A stretch of DNA of 64,000 nucleotides from Celerinatantimonas diazotrophica (GTDB taxonomy: Bacteria > Pseudomonadota > Gammaproteobacteria > Enterobacterales > Celerinatantimonadaceae), in contig NZ_SMGD01000013.1 of NCBI RefSeq assembly GCF_004339545.1, forward strand, positions 124,001 through 188,000. The letters are read 5' to 3'. Every line of letters begins with the position of its first letter. Position 1 is the first letter of the stretch. Both the position numbers and the translations under genes were made by a program. Below, piece by piece: positions 18,601 to 30,547 of this stretch. The notes below the pieces were generated by a model that made no database searches, was not told the origin of the DNA, and saw only the letters and a program-made list of their open reading frames with translations.

Positions 18601-18840
18601 TTAGGCGATATCAAAAAAATGAGCCAATCCTTTCGCAACCCCTTCATTATCATGATCGTCGGTTACATAATCAGCGGCTGCTTTTAACGGCTCAACTGCA
18701 TTGCCCATAGCAACCCCAACACCAGCCAATTGAATCATACTCATATCATTGCCATTATCACCGAAGGCAATCAATTCAGAGGGTTCAATCTGCCAGTCAT
18801 TTAATAATTGAGCAAGTTGATTGCCTTTGGTATTCCCCGC
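18414..18840. repeat. Right copy of a diverged ~420-bp direct repeat
   Basis: Counterpart of 12863-13290. Here the ybhA part belongs to an intact gene and the EAL-GGDEF part is degenerate, the mirror image of the left copy. Together the copies bracket the ABC/TetR segment. Confidence 0.8.
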
Positions 18841-19422
18841 TGCAGACAAATCAACACGATTTGACCAAGACCATTCACAACTCAGTGGCAATTTAGTTTC
18901 AATCTCAGTAACTTTAGAACGAATAAGGTCCGTATCATCGCCTGTTGCAACAAATTTCCAGATGGTTTCACCACTGCTCACTATTTGCGCCAAATCAGCT
19001 TGAAGCATCACAGGACGTAACTCTGGTGCTAAGGTTCTAGACCACTCTTGTAACCCAGCAATATTGTCATCAACCCGCTGATAGTTCATCGCACCAGTCG
19101 TATACATCAGCATGTTAATCGAATCGTGATCCATAAAATCAACGATTTGCGCAGCAATGTCATTGCCAATTGGGTTGCCATGGATGACACAATCATTTTT
19201 AAAATCATAAAGATAAGTACCATTGCAACAAACCACAGGAGTATCCAAACCCAACTGATGATGGTACGCGCGAACTGCCACGTGATGGCGACCAGTAACA
19301 ATGACAACTTTCATCCCTTGCTGACGAATCTGTTCAATTGCTCGCATTGATTGTTCAGTAATTTCGCGACGCGAATTGATAAGAGTCCCATCCAGATCAA
19401 ACGCGACTACTTTATAACTCAT
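18601..19422 (-). CDS. ybhA: HAD phosphatase YbhA (pyridoxal phosphate phosphatase)
   Basis: Cof-type HAD of about 273 residues. Motif I FDLDGTLIN, motif II VTGRHHVAV, the YbhA-typical LDTPVVCCNGTYLYD-like stretch, a Lys in GNTKGNQL and motif IV GDNGNDMSMI are intact. Similarity to E. coli YbhA (dephosphorylates pyridoxal phosphate and sugar phosphates) is strong across the cap domain (WSWSNRVDL). ATG 19422 has GGAG 7 nt upstream. The C-terminus runs into the degenerate EAL-GGDEF fragment. Divergent from yqaB. Confidence 0.88.
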   Translation of the reverse strand: MSYKVVAFDLDGTLINSRREITEQSMRAIEQIRQQGMKVVIVTGRHHVAVRAYHHQLGLDTPVVCCNGTYLYDFKNDCVIHGNPIGNDIAAQIVDFMDHDSINMLMYTTGAMNYQRVDDNIAGLQEWSRTLAPELRPVMLQADLAQIVSSGETIWKFVATGDDTDLIRSKVTEIETKLPLSCEWSWSNRVDLSAAGNTKGNQLAQLLNDWQIEPSELIAFGDNGNDMSMIQLAGVGVAMGNAVEPLKAAADYVTDDHDNEGVAKGLAHFFDIA

Positions 19423-19510
19423 AGATAAACTCCACATCCCATTTAAGTTGCAAATTTTTTCTGCTAACCATACCGTGTTTATTACCATTAAGCGACAAAA
19501 GCCACAAACT

Positions 19511-20101
19511 ATGCTCGATTTGTCCCCTTACAAGGCAATCATTTTTGACTTGGACGGAACATTAGTCAACTCGATGCCAGCTCACCTCGACGCCTGGCAA
19601 CATGCTAGCCAAGTTCACCATTTTCCCTTCGATAAAGCTTGGCTCGATAGCAAAGGCGGGATGCCATCGTACAATATTGTCAAACTCATTAATGAGCGTT
19701 ATCACTTAGCGCTGGTTCCAGAACAAGTCAGTCAAACGAAGGCTCAGCATTTTGCCACAATTCGCCACCACTGCGAACTCATCCCAGCGACTTCAAAACT
19801 TCTCATGCAACATTACAATCAGAAAAAAATTGCAATTGGCACAGGAAGTCGGCGCGAAAATGCTCTAAAGCTCCTGGAAGGCAAAACGATCGAAAACTGC
19901 TTTGACGTTCTCATTAGTGCCAACGAAGTCAGTCAACATAAACCACACCCTGCGACATTTTTAGCTGCGGCCAAAGCACTACGCGTCTGTCCAAGTGAAT
20001 GCGTTGTCTTTGAAGATGCTGAACTAGGCTTTGAAGCAGCTCATCGAGCTGGCATGGCACTAATTAAAGTGACTCATGATGGCCAAATTCAATCGCAATA
20101 A
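19511..20101 (+). CDS. yqaB: HAD phosphatase YqaB (fructose-1-phosphatase type)
   Basis: Beta-PGM-like HAD of 196 residues. Motif I FDLDGTLVNS, motif II GTGSRREN, Lys in SQHKPHPATF and motif IV VFEDAELGFEAA are present. E. coli YqaB hydrolyses fructose-1-phosphate and 6-phosphogluconate. ATG 19511 gives an N-terminus (MLDLSPYKAIIFDLDG) fitting the family; upstream codons of the open frame overlap the ybhA promoter region. A terminator shared with secF follows. Confidence 0.85.
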   Translation: MLDLSPYKAIIFDLDGTLVNSMPAHLDAWQHASQVHHFPFDKAWLDSKGGMPSYNIVKLINERYHLALVPEQVSQTKAQHFATIRHHCELIPATSKLLMQHYNQKKIAIGTGSRRENALKLLEGKTIENCFDVLISANEVSQHKPHPATFLAAAKALRVCPSECVVFEDAELGFEAAHRAGMALIKVTHDGQIQSQ

Positions 20102-20106
20102 ACATT

Positions 20107-20134
20107 AAAAAAGCGGCCCTCAAGCCGCTTTTAA
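20107..20134. terminator. Bidirectional terminator between yqaB and secF
   Basis: AAAAAAGCGGC-CCTCAA-GCCGCTTTT: a 6-bp GC stem with an A-run on one side and a T-run on the other, serving both convergent transcripts. Confidence 0.85.
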
Positions 20135-20151
20135 TATTACAGACCTTTCCC

Positions 20152-21096
20152 CTACATCAGAGGTTTTTGATCCGCACCTTCTTTCTCAATAACTTTTGGC
20201 ATAAAGTCCTCTTTTTTCACACCTAACCACAGTGCCAATGAACTTGCCACATATATAGATGAGTGAGTCCCAACAATAATCCCAAACAGCATTGCGGTAG
20301 CAAAGCTATGGATTAGGTTCCCGCCTAAGAAGAACAATACAGCCAAGACCATCGCCGTTGTAGCCGAAGTAATAATGGTTCGGCTAAAGACCTGAGTAAT
20401 CGAGGCGTTAATAATATCACGCGGCGCCCCTTTGCGAATTTTCCTGAAATTTTCGCGGATACGGTCAGAAACAACGATGGTATCGTTAAGCGAATAACCA
20501 ATCAGAGTTAACAACCCCGCGACAACGGTCAGATCAAATTGAATACGCAATAGCGAGAATAATCCTAACGTCAATATGGTATCGTGCGCCAAGGCCAGCA
20601 CAGCGCCAACAGCAAACCGCCATTCAAAACGGATAGCCACATAAATCAAAATCATTCCCAAGGCTGCAAAAATTGCTAATCCACCTTGCTCAGCTAAGTC
20701 ATTACCAACACTTGGACCGACAAACTCGATGCGGCGCATTTGAACGTTTTTATCCAACGTTTTCAATACCCCCATCACTTTGTCACCCACTTGCTCAGCA
20801 TTAGCACTTTTACTAGGCTTCATGCGCAATAAAATATCGCCCTTCGCACCGAAGTTTTGTGCAACCACATCAGGAAAGCCATGGGTTGCCATAGCGTGGC
20901 GAACTTCTTTAAGTTGAACATTCTGCTCAAACTGCACTTCAACCAGCGTTCCACCCGTGAAATCTAGCCCGAAGTTTAGCCCGCGCGTGGCAAGTAAAAC
21001 AATTGAAGCAATAGTTAAAACAACACTGACAATCATGGACAGCTTATTATGCCCCATGAAGTCGATTGTCCCTTTAGGTTTAAAAAACGAAAACAC
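20152..21096 (-). CDS. secF: Protein translocase subunit SecF
   Basis: Inner-membrane partner of SecD that uses the proton gradient to drive late protein export. First helix at about 20-38, periplasmic P4 domain with FGLDFTGGT, five further helices from about 135 to 290 including the GYSLNDTIVVSDRIREN signature. 314 residues, near E. coli (323). The start is GTG 21096 preceded by AGGAGG at only 4 nt; the ATG two bases upstream is out of frame. Last gene of the queA-tgt-yajC-secD-secF operon. Confidence 0.97.
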   Translation of the reverse strand: MFSFFKPKGTIDFMGHNKLSMIVSVVLTIASIVLLATRGLNFGLDFTGGTLVEVQFEQNVQLKEVRHAMATHGFPDVVAQNFGAKGDILLRMKPSKSANAEQVGDKVMGVLKTLDKNVQMRRIEFVGPSVGNDLAEQGGLAIFAALGMILIYVAIRFEWRFAVGAVLALAHDTILTLGLFSLLRIQFDLTVVAGLLTLIGYSLNDTIVVSDRIRENFRKIRKGAPRDIINASITQVFSRTIITSATTAMVLAVLFFLGGNLIHSFATAMLFGIIVGTHSSIYVASSLALWLGVKKEDFMPKVIEKEGADQKPLM

Positions 21097-21104
21097 ATGA
21101 CCTC

Positions 21105-22967
21105 CTAAATTGACAGCTTTTTGAGACGTCTACGACCGCCCCAAATCAAATTAACCACTGTCCGCGTACCAATAATCGCCGTGAACATAGAGGTCAGGAT
21201 CCCAATCCCCAAAGTAACCGCGAAACCTTTGACAGCCCCAGTACCAATCGAGAACAAGATCACTGAAGTCAAGAACGTTGTAATGTTCGAGTCAGCAATA
21301 CTTGAAAGTGCGTTGCTATAACCATAATGGATCGACTGCTGAATACTCCGCCCTTCTCGCATCTCTTCGCGAATACGCTCAAAGATTAGAACATTGGAAT
21401 CCACGGCCATCCCCACCGTCAAAACAATCCCCGCCATACCGGGCAACGTCAAGGTCGCACCTGGAATTAATGACATAATCCCAATAATAAGGATCACGTT
21501 ACAAACCAGAGCCAAGTTAGCAACCATGCCAAATTTACGGTAATAAAGTGGCATGAATATAAGCAAGGCAATTAGGCCAACAGCAATCGCTTCGATCCCA
21601 CGGTTGATGTTTTCTTGTCCGAGGCTTGGACCAATGGTACGTTCTTCGACAATTTGAATCGGCGCAATCAATGCACCAGCACGCAACAGCAAGGCCAAGT
21701 TTTGAGCTTCGCTTTGTGAGCCTAACCCAGTAATCCGAAAACTTCGACCTAAACGCGACTGAATCGTTGCGACGTTAATCACTTCAGTATGTTTCTTAAA
21801 GATAGTCTTTCCTTTGGCATCTTTTTTATGAGTCGGCTTATATTCAATAAACAATGTTGCCATTGGTTTACCAATATTAGTTCGAGTCACAGCTGCCATG
21901 CGGCTTCCGCCTTGACTATCCAGATCGATATTTACTTGTGGTTGGTTATACTGGTCAAAAGCCGTTTTAGCACCAACAATATGATTACCCGTTAGCACGA
22001 TCTGTTTGTACAGCGCAATGGGTTGGCCATTAGAGCGATAGAACAGTTCTGAACCAGGAGGAACATGCCCACTAGCCAGTTGTGAAGGATCAACATTAGT
22101 ATTGACCATTCTGAACTGCAATGTTGCCGTTGCACCTAAGATTTCTTTAGCGCGCGCTGTATCTTGAATCCCCGGCAACTCAACAACAATCTGGTCATCG
22201 CCCTGACGTTGGACAACAGGTTGAGCAACCCCAAGTTCGTTAATACGATTTCGGATAATGGTGATATTTTGCTGCAATGCATATTCACGTGTTTCGTTGA
22301 GTTCACGGTCAGTCATCTTCGCAATCAAAACAGGTGCGTTATTAATTGATGATTCAGCAAACTGATAACGACCCCGATAATGGCTGGATAGATAATCTTC
22401 GGCTTTAGAGCGCATATCGCTATCGCGAAAACGAACCACAACACCACGATTAACGTCAATACGAACACCAGCATAACGAATATTTTGGTCTCTTAAATCC
22501 GAGCGGAAATCCTGAACCATCTGTTCGCGGGCTTTCGCAACGGCCGCTTTCATATCCACTTCCATTAAGAAGTGAACCCCACCACGTAAATCGAGACCCA
22601 GTTTGAGCGGTGCACCACCGATCATTTTCAGCCACTCAGGCGTTGCTGGCGCTAAGTTCAGAGCGACGACATAGCCATCCCCCAGTTTATTCTTAAGCAG
22701 ATCTCGGGTTTTAATCTGATCACTATCTTTGCGCAAACGGACAAGTATTTGATGATCACTCAATACAACTGAGCGGGCATTAATATGGTCGTTTTTGAGA
22801 TCTTTCTGGATTTGGTCAACTTGAGCCAAACCCATTGGATGAGCCCGAGTTGCACTAATCTGGACAGCTGGATCATCACCATAGATATTCGGAAGTGCGT
22901 AGATAACCCCAAAGGCGACGACCAGCGCCACCATTAGGGTTTTCCACCACGGGTATTTATTTAACAA
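21105..22967 (-). CDS. secD: Protein translocase subunit SecD
   Basis: 620 residues, as in E. coli (615). N-terminal helix, large periplasmic P1 region with GLDLRGGVHFLMEVD, GLGSQSEAQNLALLLRAGAL, and a C-terminal membrane part with GMAVDSNVLIFERIREE. The start is TTG 22967 (MLNKYPWWK), matching the E. coli N-terminus MLNRYPLWK; the rare start codon may limit expression. secF begins 8 bp after its stop. Confidence 0.97.
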   Translation of the reverse strand: MLNKYPWWKTLMVALVVAFGVIYALPNIYGDDPAVQISATRAHPMGLAQVDQIQKDLKNDHINARSVVLSDHQILVRLRKDSDQIKTRDLLKNKLGDGYVVALNLAPATPEWLKMIGGAPLKLGLDLRGGVHFLMEVDMKAAVAKAREQMVQDFRSDLRDQNIRYAGVRIDVNRGVVVRFRDSDMRSKAEDYLSSHYRGRYQFAESSINNAPVLIAKMTDRELNETREYALQQNITIIRNRINELGVAQPVVQRQGDDQIVVELPGIQDTARAKEILGATATLQFRMVNTNVDPSQLASGHVPPGSELFYRSNGQPIALYKQIVLTGNHIVGAKTAFDQYNQPQVNIDLDSQGGSRMAAVTRTNIGKPMATLFIEYKPTHKKDAKGKTIFKKHTEVINVATIQSRLGRSFRITGLGSQSEAQNLALLLRAGALIAPIQIVEERTIGPSLGQENINRGIEAIAVGLIALLIFMPLYYRKFGMVANLALVCNVILIIGIMSLIPGATLTLPGMAGIVLTVGMAVDSNVLIFERIREEMREGRSIQQSIHYGYSNALSSIADSNITTFLTSVILFSIGTGAVKGFAVTLGIGILTSMFTAIIGTRTVVNLIWGGRRRLKKLSI

Positions 22968-22991
22968 AACGCTACCCCTGGGTAGATAAAA

Positions 22992-23324
22992 TTAAATAGA
23001 TTTGAGTGTCCCTTTCGGTAACACAGCTGAGATAAAATCTTTTTTGATAACAATGGTTGTATCTTCACTGAGACTCAATTGGATATAGTCATTATCATCA
23101 GAGATTTTAGTAATACGGCCAATCAATCCACCAGAAGTAATTACTTCATCACCTTTAGACAGCGATTTTAGAAGATTGCGCTGTTCCTTTGCTCGTTTTG
23201 ATTGGGGACGGAAAATCATGAAATAGAAAATTGCCGCGAATACGACCATCATGATGATCAGCTCAAAACCTCCACCAGCTGGTTGACCACCAGCGGCATA
23301 TGCAGGAGTAATAAAAAAGCTCAT
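22992..23324 (-). CDS. yajC: Sec translocon accessory protein YajC
   Basis: 110 residues, one membrane helix (about 20-40, ELIIMMVVFAAIFYFMIF) and a basic cytosolic tail with FRPQSKR and GDEVITSGGLIG. Associates with SecDF. It lies 24 bp before secD and 17 bp after tgt in the operon. Confidence 0.96.
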   Translation of the reverse strand: MSFFITPAYAAGGQPAGGGFELIIMMVVFAAIFYFMIFRPQSKRAKEQRNLLKSLSKGDEVITSGGLIGRITKISDDNDYIQLSLSEDTTIVIKKDFISAVLPKGTLKSI

Positions 23325-23341
23325 TATTGTCCTCTGTTTCC

Positions 23342-25559
<2,218 letters not shown>

Positions 25560-26074
25560 TTTATTTAACCTGATAGTAAAAAACGCTCGCTAGTCTAGTG
25601 AGGGCAAGTGCGCATTTCAAGTGCTTCAGGTACCTCTGGCTTTAGCGGGAAAAATAAAACGGCAGGAAACGACTGCTTTAAAAATAGGTTTTGGTAATTA
25701 AATAACCAATTGAGTAATAAAGTAACTATTTATTACTTTTATAGTCGTTAAATTTATCAAAATAGCTCAAATAAAAACCAACTTATGTAATTTTTTTTCA
25801 ATAAGGATTGATTTAATCAATTTTATTTCGTATCCTACAGATAATCTAGATAGTAGATAACATTCTCTTTCTAGGTTGTACCTCACATTTCCAGCCGCAT
25901 ATTCCATTTGGGTCATAACGGCATCTAGATCAGCTGGATTGATGTAAATAAATCATAGATCACCTTGGCGAAGGAAACTTGCGTTTCTCAAACCATTTAT
26001 TTCGAGTTAACCTATATTCAGCCTATTTATCTAGGGTCTGCTATCTGGCAGGCCTCTTTTTCTTTTTATACGCT
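25560..26074. other. Intergenic region between queA and acpH, no gene
   Basis: About 515 bp between divergent genes, strongly AT-rich. Contains a perfect 15-bp palindrome ATTGATT-T-AATCAAT (25807-25821) after an eight-T run, which could be a regulator site. No RNA gene or coding frame is supported, apart from the possible N-terminal extension of acpH. Confidence 0.55.
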
Positions 26075-26668
26075 ATGAATTATCTTGGACACTTTTATCT
26101 AGCTCATATCAGTCAAACTTCCTATCAAGGCGCTTTACTGGGAGATTTTGTCAAGGGCAATCGCTGGCATAACTATCCGCATAGTGAACAGATTGGGATC
26201 TTGTTACATCGAGCACTGGATAGTTGGATCGATCAATGGACCATAGAACAAGGAATCAATGCGTTGTTTAAAGGGGCGCTCAGGCGCTTTGCGCCTATTG
26301 CGCTGGATCTCTATTGGGATTATCAGCTCGCTAGCCACTGGACGAGGTTCCAGCCGACGACTATTGAGCAATTTGCGGCTCAGGTTTATGACAGCCTCTC
26401 CCCCCAATCGATGCCACCACCGGCCCAAAGAGTTGCCCAAAACATCATTGCTCATGATGCACTAAGCAATTATCAACAGCCTGACTTTATTCTAAGTGCC
26501 TTAAAAAGAATATCTGAACGAATGAGCAACAAACTACCTTACCAGCCACTGAGCGAAGCATTATGGCAACAACAAAACGTCCTACAGGAAAAATTTGAAC
26601 AATTAATGCACGATCTTCCCATCTTGGCAGAGCAATGGAAAATGCAAGTGGTAAACGCTCGATTGTAA
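26075..26668 (+). CDS. acpH: Acyl carrier protein phosphodiesterase (AcpH)
   Basis: Removes 4'-phosphopantetheine from holo-ACP. 197 residues (E. coli 193): MNYLGHFYLAHI, LLGDFVKGN, the HRALDSWID segment, and RRFAPIALDLYWDYQLASHW. I chose ATG 26075 because it aligns with the family N-terminus, though its ribosome site is poor. The frame is open to a TTG at 25979 with AAGGA only 3 nt ahead; that 32-residue hydrophobic extension is probably not translated. Confidence 0.82.
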   Translation: MNYLGHFYLAHISQTSYQGALLGDFVKGNRWHNYPHSEQIGILLHRALDSWIDQWTIEQGINALFKGALRRFAPIALDLYWDYQLASHWTRFQPTTIEQFAAQVYDSLSPQSMPPPAQRVAQNIIAHDALSNYQQPDFILSALKRISERMSNKLPYQPLSEALWQQQNVLQEKFEQLMHDLPILAEQWKMQVVNARL

Positions 26669-27030
26669 CTGATTAAAAATTGAAATTTTTCTGCTTTCAA
26701 TGCAGATATGTGAAACTTCTATGACAATGATAGTAAGCACTTAATTTCTAAATACATAGTACGTTACAATCCGCGTACAACTCGTTGAGCATATTAATAA
26801 AATTAATGGTAGCAATTCAAAAGCTGTCCCCGTTTTACCGCGCTCTATGCCACTTTATATATCAATGAATAAAGAGTGGTAAAAGCAACATGAGTGACAC
26901 AAAATTAAATTATGCTAATAGCATATGCTTTGCCTCGATGGTTCAAAAGAACAGGCAAAAATTTCTGACCGGATGTTAGACTAATTATTCCAAAGCATGT
27001 CTTTTGAATAGGTTAAAGACAGGAGTTGTT
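26669..27030. other. Intergenic region before ppk, no gene
   Basis: About 360 bp, presumed ppk promoter. A half-good Pho-box-like sequence on the minus strand (TTGTCATAG.., near 26720) is too weak and wrongly oriented to call. A small palindrome ATGC-TAATA-GCAT lies near 26915. Confidence 0.45.
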
Positions 27031-29139
27031 ATGAGTGATGAAAAGCTCTTCTTAGAAAAAGAGCTAAGTTGGTTATCTTTTAATGAACGAGTTTTACAAG
27101 AAGCTCAAGACAAAAGTGTACCATTAATAGAGCGCATGCGATTTTTAGGGATATTTTCCAGTAACCAAGATGAATTTTTCAAGGTTCGAGTGGCAGATGT
27201 CAAACGACGTATCTTATTGAATAAATATAACAATGACGAGCATCAGGGAGCCAAACACTTACTGACTAAAATTCAGAACAAGACAGCTCAACTGGATTCA
27301 GCCTTTGATGAAACTTATCGAGAACTCATTATCGCCTTAGTGCGCAGAAACATCTTTCTGATTAACGAAACTCAGCTAAGTTTATTCCATCAACAGTGGC
27401 TAACCACTTACTTTCAAAACAAGATCCTGCGACATATCACTCCTATTATCATTACGCATGAAATCAACCTGTTAGATTTTCTTAAAGATGACCACACTTA
27501 TCTTGCAGTGAAAATGGCGAATCATAAAAACAACGGTGAACCAACCAACTGTCGCTATGCGCTGATTGAAATTCCAACGGATGATCTCCCTCGCTTTGTT
27601 GTGTTACCCGCCCAAGGAAGTCGTAAGAAAAAATCGCTAATGATCCTCGATAACATCATTCGTTTTGGTTTAGATAAAATCTTTTCTGGATTTTTTCAGT
27701 ACGACGAAATTAGTGCCTATTCCATCAAGATGACGCGTGATGCTGAATATGATTTAACTGATGAAGTCGATTTAAGTCTGCTTGAAGCAATGTCAGAAAG
27801 CTTAAAACAGCGCTTAACGGCTGAACCTGTGCGATTTGTTTATGACGAACAGATGCCGGCTGACTTATTAGAGCTGTTAAAACAAAAACTACATATCTCA
27901 TCCTATGACCATATCCGCGGCGGGGGGCGTTATCACAGTTTTAAAGATTTGATGAGTTTCCCCAATGTTGGCCGAAAATACTTGGAACATCCCAAACTTC
28001 CAGCTTTAAATAGCGCCCTGTTTGACCGCTATACAACAGCCTTCAAGGCCATTAGTGCCCAAGATATTCTTTTATATTACCCATATCAAAAATTTAGTTA
28101 CTTAAGTGAGTTAGTCCGTCAGGCAAGCTTTGATCCAAACGTTCAGAGTATCAAAATTAATATTTACCGAGTCGCCAGCAACTCTCGGATTATGCACTCT
28201 TTGATTGAGGCCGCCCATAATGGCAAACGGGTAACGGTTGTCGTTGAGCTTCGTGCTCGTTTTGACGAACAAGCCAATATTGAATGGGCACAACAACTGA
28301 CTGACGCGGGCGTGCGAGTCGTGTTTGGTCTCCCCAGTTTAAAAATTCATTCGAAACTGCTACTGATTAATCGTACTGAAGAAGGAAAAACCCAATATTA
28401 TGCCCATATTGGTACGGGTAACTTCCACGAAAAAACCGCTAAAATCTATACCGACTTTGCATTGTTTACTAAAAATCAAGAAATCAGTGAAGAAGTCAAC
28501 AACGTCTTTAAATTTATCGAACGCCCTTATCGACGGTATAAATTTAACCACTTGATCCTCTCTCCGATCGACTCCAGACGCCGCCTGTATAGCTTAATTG
28601 ATCATGAAATCCGTCAAGCAAACGCCCAGCAAAAAGCAGCGATTACCGTTAAAGTAAATAATCTAGTGGATGTTGGACTGATTAATCGGCTCTATGCAGC
28701 CAGCAAAGCGGGAGTCAAAATTCGCATGATTGTCCGCGGCATGTGCAGCTTACTTCCAGGGATTGAGGGGCTCAGTGAAAACATATCTATTATTAGTATT
28801 GTTGATCGATTTTTAGAGCATCCTCGCGTATTTATCTTCCATGCAGCTGGCGAAGAAAAAACCTTTATCTCATCGGCTGACTGGATGACGCGTAATATCG
28901 ATCAACGCATTGAAGTTGGCTGCCCAATTTATGACCCAGATTTAAAGCAATATTTACATGATTTGTTAGCACTGCAATTTAGCGATACAACCAAAGCCCG
29001 CATCATTGATAAAACTCAATCTAATCAATATGTCAAACGTGGTAACCGCCGTAAAATTCGCTCCCAAATTACAACTTATGAATTTATAAAAGAGCGAGAG
29101 AAAGTTAGCTGCAGCTCCCCCATACAACCAAAGCATTAA
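27031..29139 (+). CDS. ppk: Polyphosphate kinase 1
   Basis: Makes inorganic polyphosphate from ATP at the membrane. 702 residues (E. coli 688). N-terminal ELSWLSFNERVLQEA, catalytic core with LKIHSKLLL and AHIGTGNFHEKTAKIYTDF, the latter carrying the autophosphorylated His, and the C-terminal SSADWMTRN motif. ATG 27031 has AGGAG at 5 nt; the TTG at 27004 is not needed. It converges on phoR, so phosphate sensing and polyphosphate storage are adjacent; ppx is not beside it. Confidence 0.96.
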   Translation: MSDEKLFLEKELSWLSFNERVLQEAQDKSVPLIERMRFLGIFSSNQDEFFKVRVADVKRRILLNKYNNDEHQGAKHLLTKIQNKTAQLDSAFDETYRELIIALVRRNIFLINETQLSLFHQQWLTTYFQNKILRHITPIIITHEINLLDFLKDDHTYLAVKMANHKNNGEPTNCRYALIEIPTDDLPRFVVLPAQGSRKKKSLMILDNIIRFGLDKIFSGFFQYDEISAYSIKMTRDAEYDLTDEVDLSLLEAMSESLKQRLTAEPVRFVYDEQMPADLLELLKQKLHISSYDHIRGGGRYHSFKDLMSFPNVGRKYLEHPKLPALNSALFDRYTTAFKAISAQDILLYYPYQKFSYLSELVRQASFDPNVQSIKINIYRVASNSRIMHSLIEAAHNGKRVTVVVELRARFDEQANIEWAQQLTDAGVRVVFGLPSLKIHSKLLLINRTEEGKTQYYAHIGTGNFHEKTAKIYTDFALFTKNQEISEEVNNVFKFIERPYRRYKFNHLILSPIDSRRRLYSLIDHEIRQANAQQKAAITVKVNNLVDVGLINRLYAASKAGVKIRMIVRGMCSLLPGIEGLSENISIISIVDRFLEHPRVFIFHAAGEEKTFISSADWMTRNIDQRIEVGCPIYDPDLKQYLHDLLALQFSDTTKARIIDKTQSNQYVKRGNRRKIRSQITTYEFIKEREKVSCSSPIQPKH

Positions 29140-29155
29140 ATGAGCATATAAAAAG

Positions 29156-29182
29156 AAAACGCCCGATAAACCGGGCGTTTGA
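29156..29182. terminator. Bidirectional terminator between ppk and phoR
   Basis: AAACGCCCG-ATAAAC-CGGGCGTTT: 7-bp GC-rich stem flanked by A and T runs between convergent genes. Confidence 0.85.
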
Positions 29183-29200
29183 AAATGAACGGGGGGCAAC

Positions 29201-30544
29201 TTAACGAAAAATTTGCAATTCAGGGATATCTTGCGTGTCGTCTTCGTTGGGGGAATAAACCAGATCAGATGGGATTAAAAAGCTAAAACAACTCCCTTCA
29301 CCATATTCACTTTCAATCGATAATTCACTGCGATGGTGCTGCAGGGCGTGTTTGACAATAGAAAGACCCAGACCCGCCCCACCGGTCTCGCGAGAGCGAT
29401 CTTTATCAACCCGATAAAACCGCTCAGTCAAACGCAATAGGTGTTCAGGGCGAATCCCTGGACCTGAATCTTTTACACTAAACCGAGCATTACCAGTTGG
29501 CCCCTTCTGCCAACTCACCTCAATATGGCCAGGTTGTTCACAATACTTCACAGCATTAGAGATGAGATTAGCAAACGCACTGCGCATCTGATCACTACTA
29601 CCATGCATCCACAAATCTGGATCAATATTAAAGCTAAAGGTCAGCGCTTTATCTTTAGCGAGCTGCTCAGTCTCTGCTGAGAGAGAATTAAGCACTGTTG
29701 GAACATCAATTTCATCATGAATATCAACCACTGGAGCCGCTTCAATTTTAGCCAAAACTAATAACTGATTAACCAGATTCTCCATTCGAATGGTTTGCTC
29801 ACTCATCATCGTATGCGCCCTTGCCCATACTTTTTGATCTGGCAAGTTTTCATCAAACATTTCAAGATAGCCACGCAGTACCGTTAAAGGAGTGCGAAAT
29901 TCATGGGAAACATTTGAAATAAAATGTTTGCGCATTTTATCGAGCTTACGTTGTTGAGTAATATCACGAACGAGCATTAGAAACTGCTGACCATATGGCA
30001 TCACTCGGCACTCCAGCAACAAATCAGGTCGAGCTGGACTACTAATTTCTAACGCTTCTTGGAAATGGCGGTGGCTGAGATAATTAACAAATGAAGGATG
30101 ACGGATCAGATTAGAGACATGCTGACCTGAATCCACAGGCCACTTTAACCCCAACAATTCAGAGGCCAGCCGATTACACCAAGTGATTTCATCGCTGCGG
30201 CTAAACACAACGATGGCATCAGGCAGTGATTCAGCCCCAAGTCGGAATGACTTCATCAAATGCGCTAATTCACGTTCTCGATTAAGACGCCGTTTAACCA
30301 GTTGATAAATCCCATAGAACACTGGCTGCCAACTTCCCCACCCTTGCGGAGGTGTCAGGCGTCTATCCACATAGAGCCAGTTAAGGAGCTTACGTTGCTG
30401 ATAATAAAAATAAAGCAGATGAACAATACATCCAACCAACAAAACTAACAAGATACGATCAAAAAACCACCCCACCACTAAAAAAGGGAGGTAGATCCAG
30501 ATCAACCGCCAAAGCAGTCGACCCAGTGTATCGGGCATCAGCAT
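29201..30544 (-). CDS. phoR: Phosphate regulon sensor histidine kinase PhoR
   Basis: Inner-membrane kinase that phosphorylates PhoB when phosphate is scarce. Two N-terminal helices (about 8-45), the PhoR-specific basic segment with TPPQGWGSWQP, a PAS domain (about 98-200), H-box NVSHEFRTPLTVLRGYLE with the phospho-His near residue 214, N-box ANLISNAVKY, DSGPGI and GAGLGLSIVKH. 447 residues (E. coli 431). Starts 3 bp after phoB. Confidence 0.96.
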   Translation of the reverse strand: MLMPDTLGRLLWRLIWIYLPFLVVGWFFDRILLVLLVGCIVHLLYFYYQQRKLLNWLYVDRRLTPPQGWGSWQPVFYGIYQLVKRRLNRERELAHLMKSFRLGAESLPDAIVVFSRSDEITWCNRLASELLGLKWPVDSGQHVSNLIRHPSFVNYLSHRHFQEALEISSPARPDLLLECRVMPYGQQFLMLVRDITQQRKLDKMRKHFISNVSHEFRTPLTVLRGYLEMFDENLPDQKVWARAHTMMSEQTIRMENLVNQLLVLAKIEAAPVVDIHDEIDVPTVLNSLSAETEQLAKDKALTFSFNIDPDLWMHGSSDQMRSAFANLISNAVKYCEQPGHIEVSWQKGPTGNARFSVKDSGPGIRPEHLLRLTERFYRVDKDRSRETGGAGLGLSIVKHALQHHRSELSIESEYGEGSCFSFLIPSDLVYSPNEDDTQDIPELQIFR

Positions 30545-30547
30545 CCG

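Noticed and set aside
25979-26074. N-terminal 32-residue extension of AcpH starting at TTG
   Set aside because: Absent from the family, and the AAGGA is only 3 nt from the TTG; ATG 26075 fits E. coli AcpH.
26700-26740. Pho box for ppk
   Set aside because: Only one good half-site and the wrong orientation relative to ppk.
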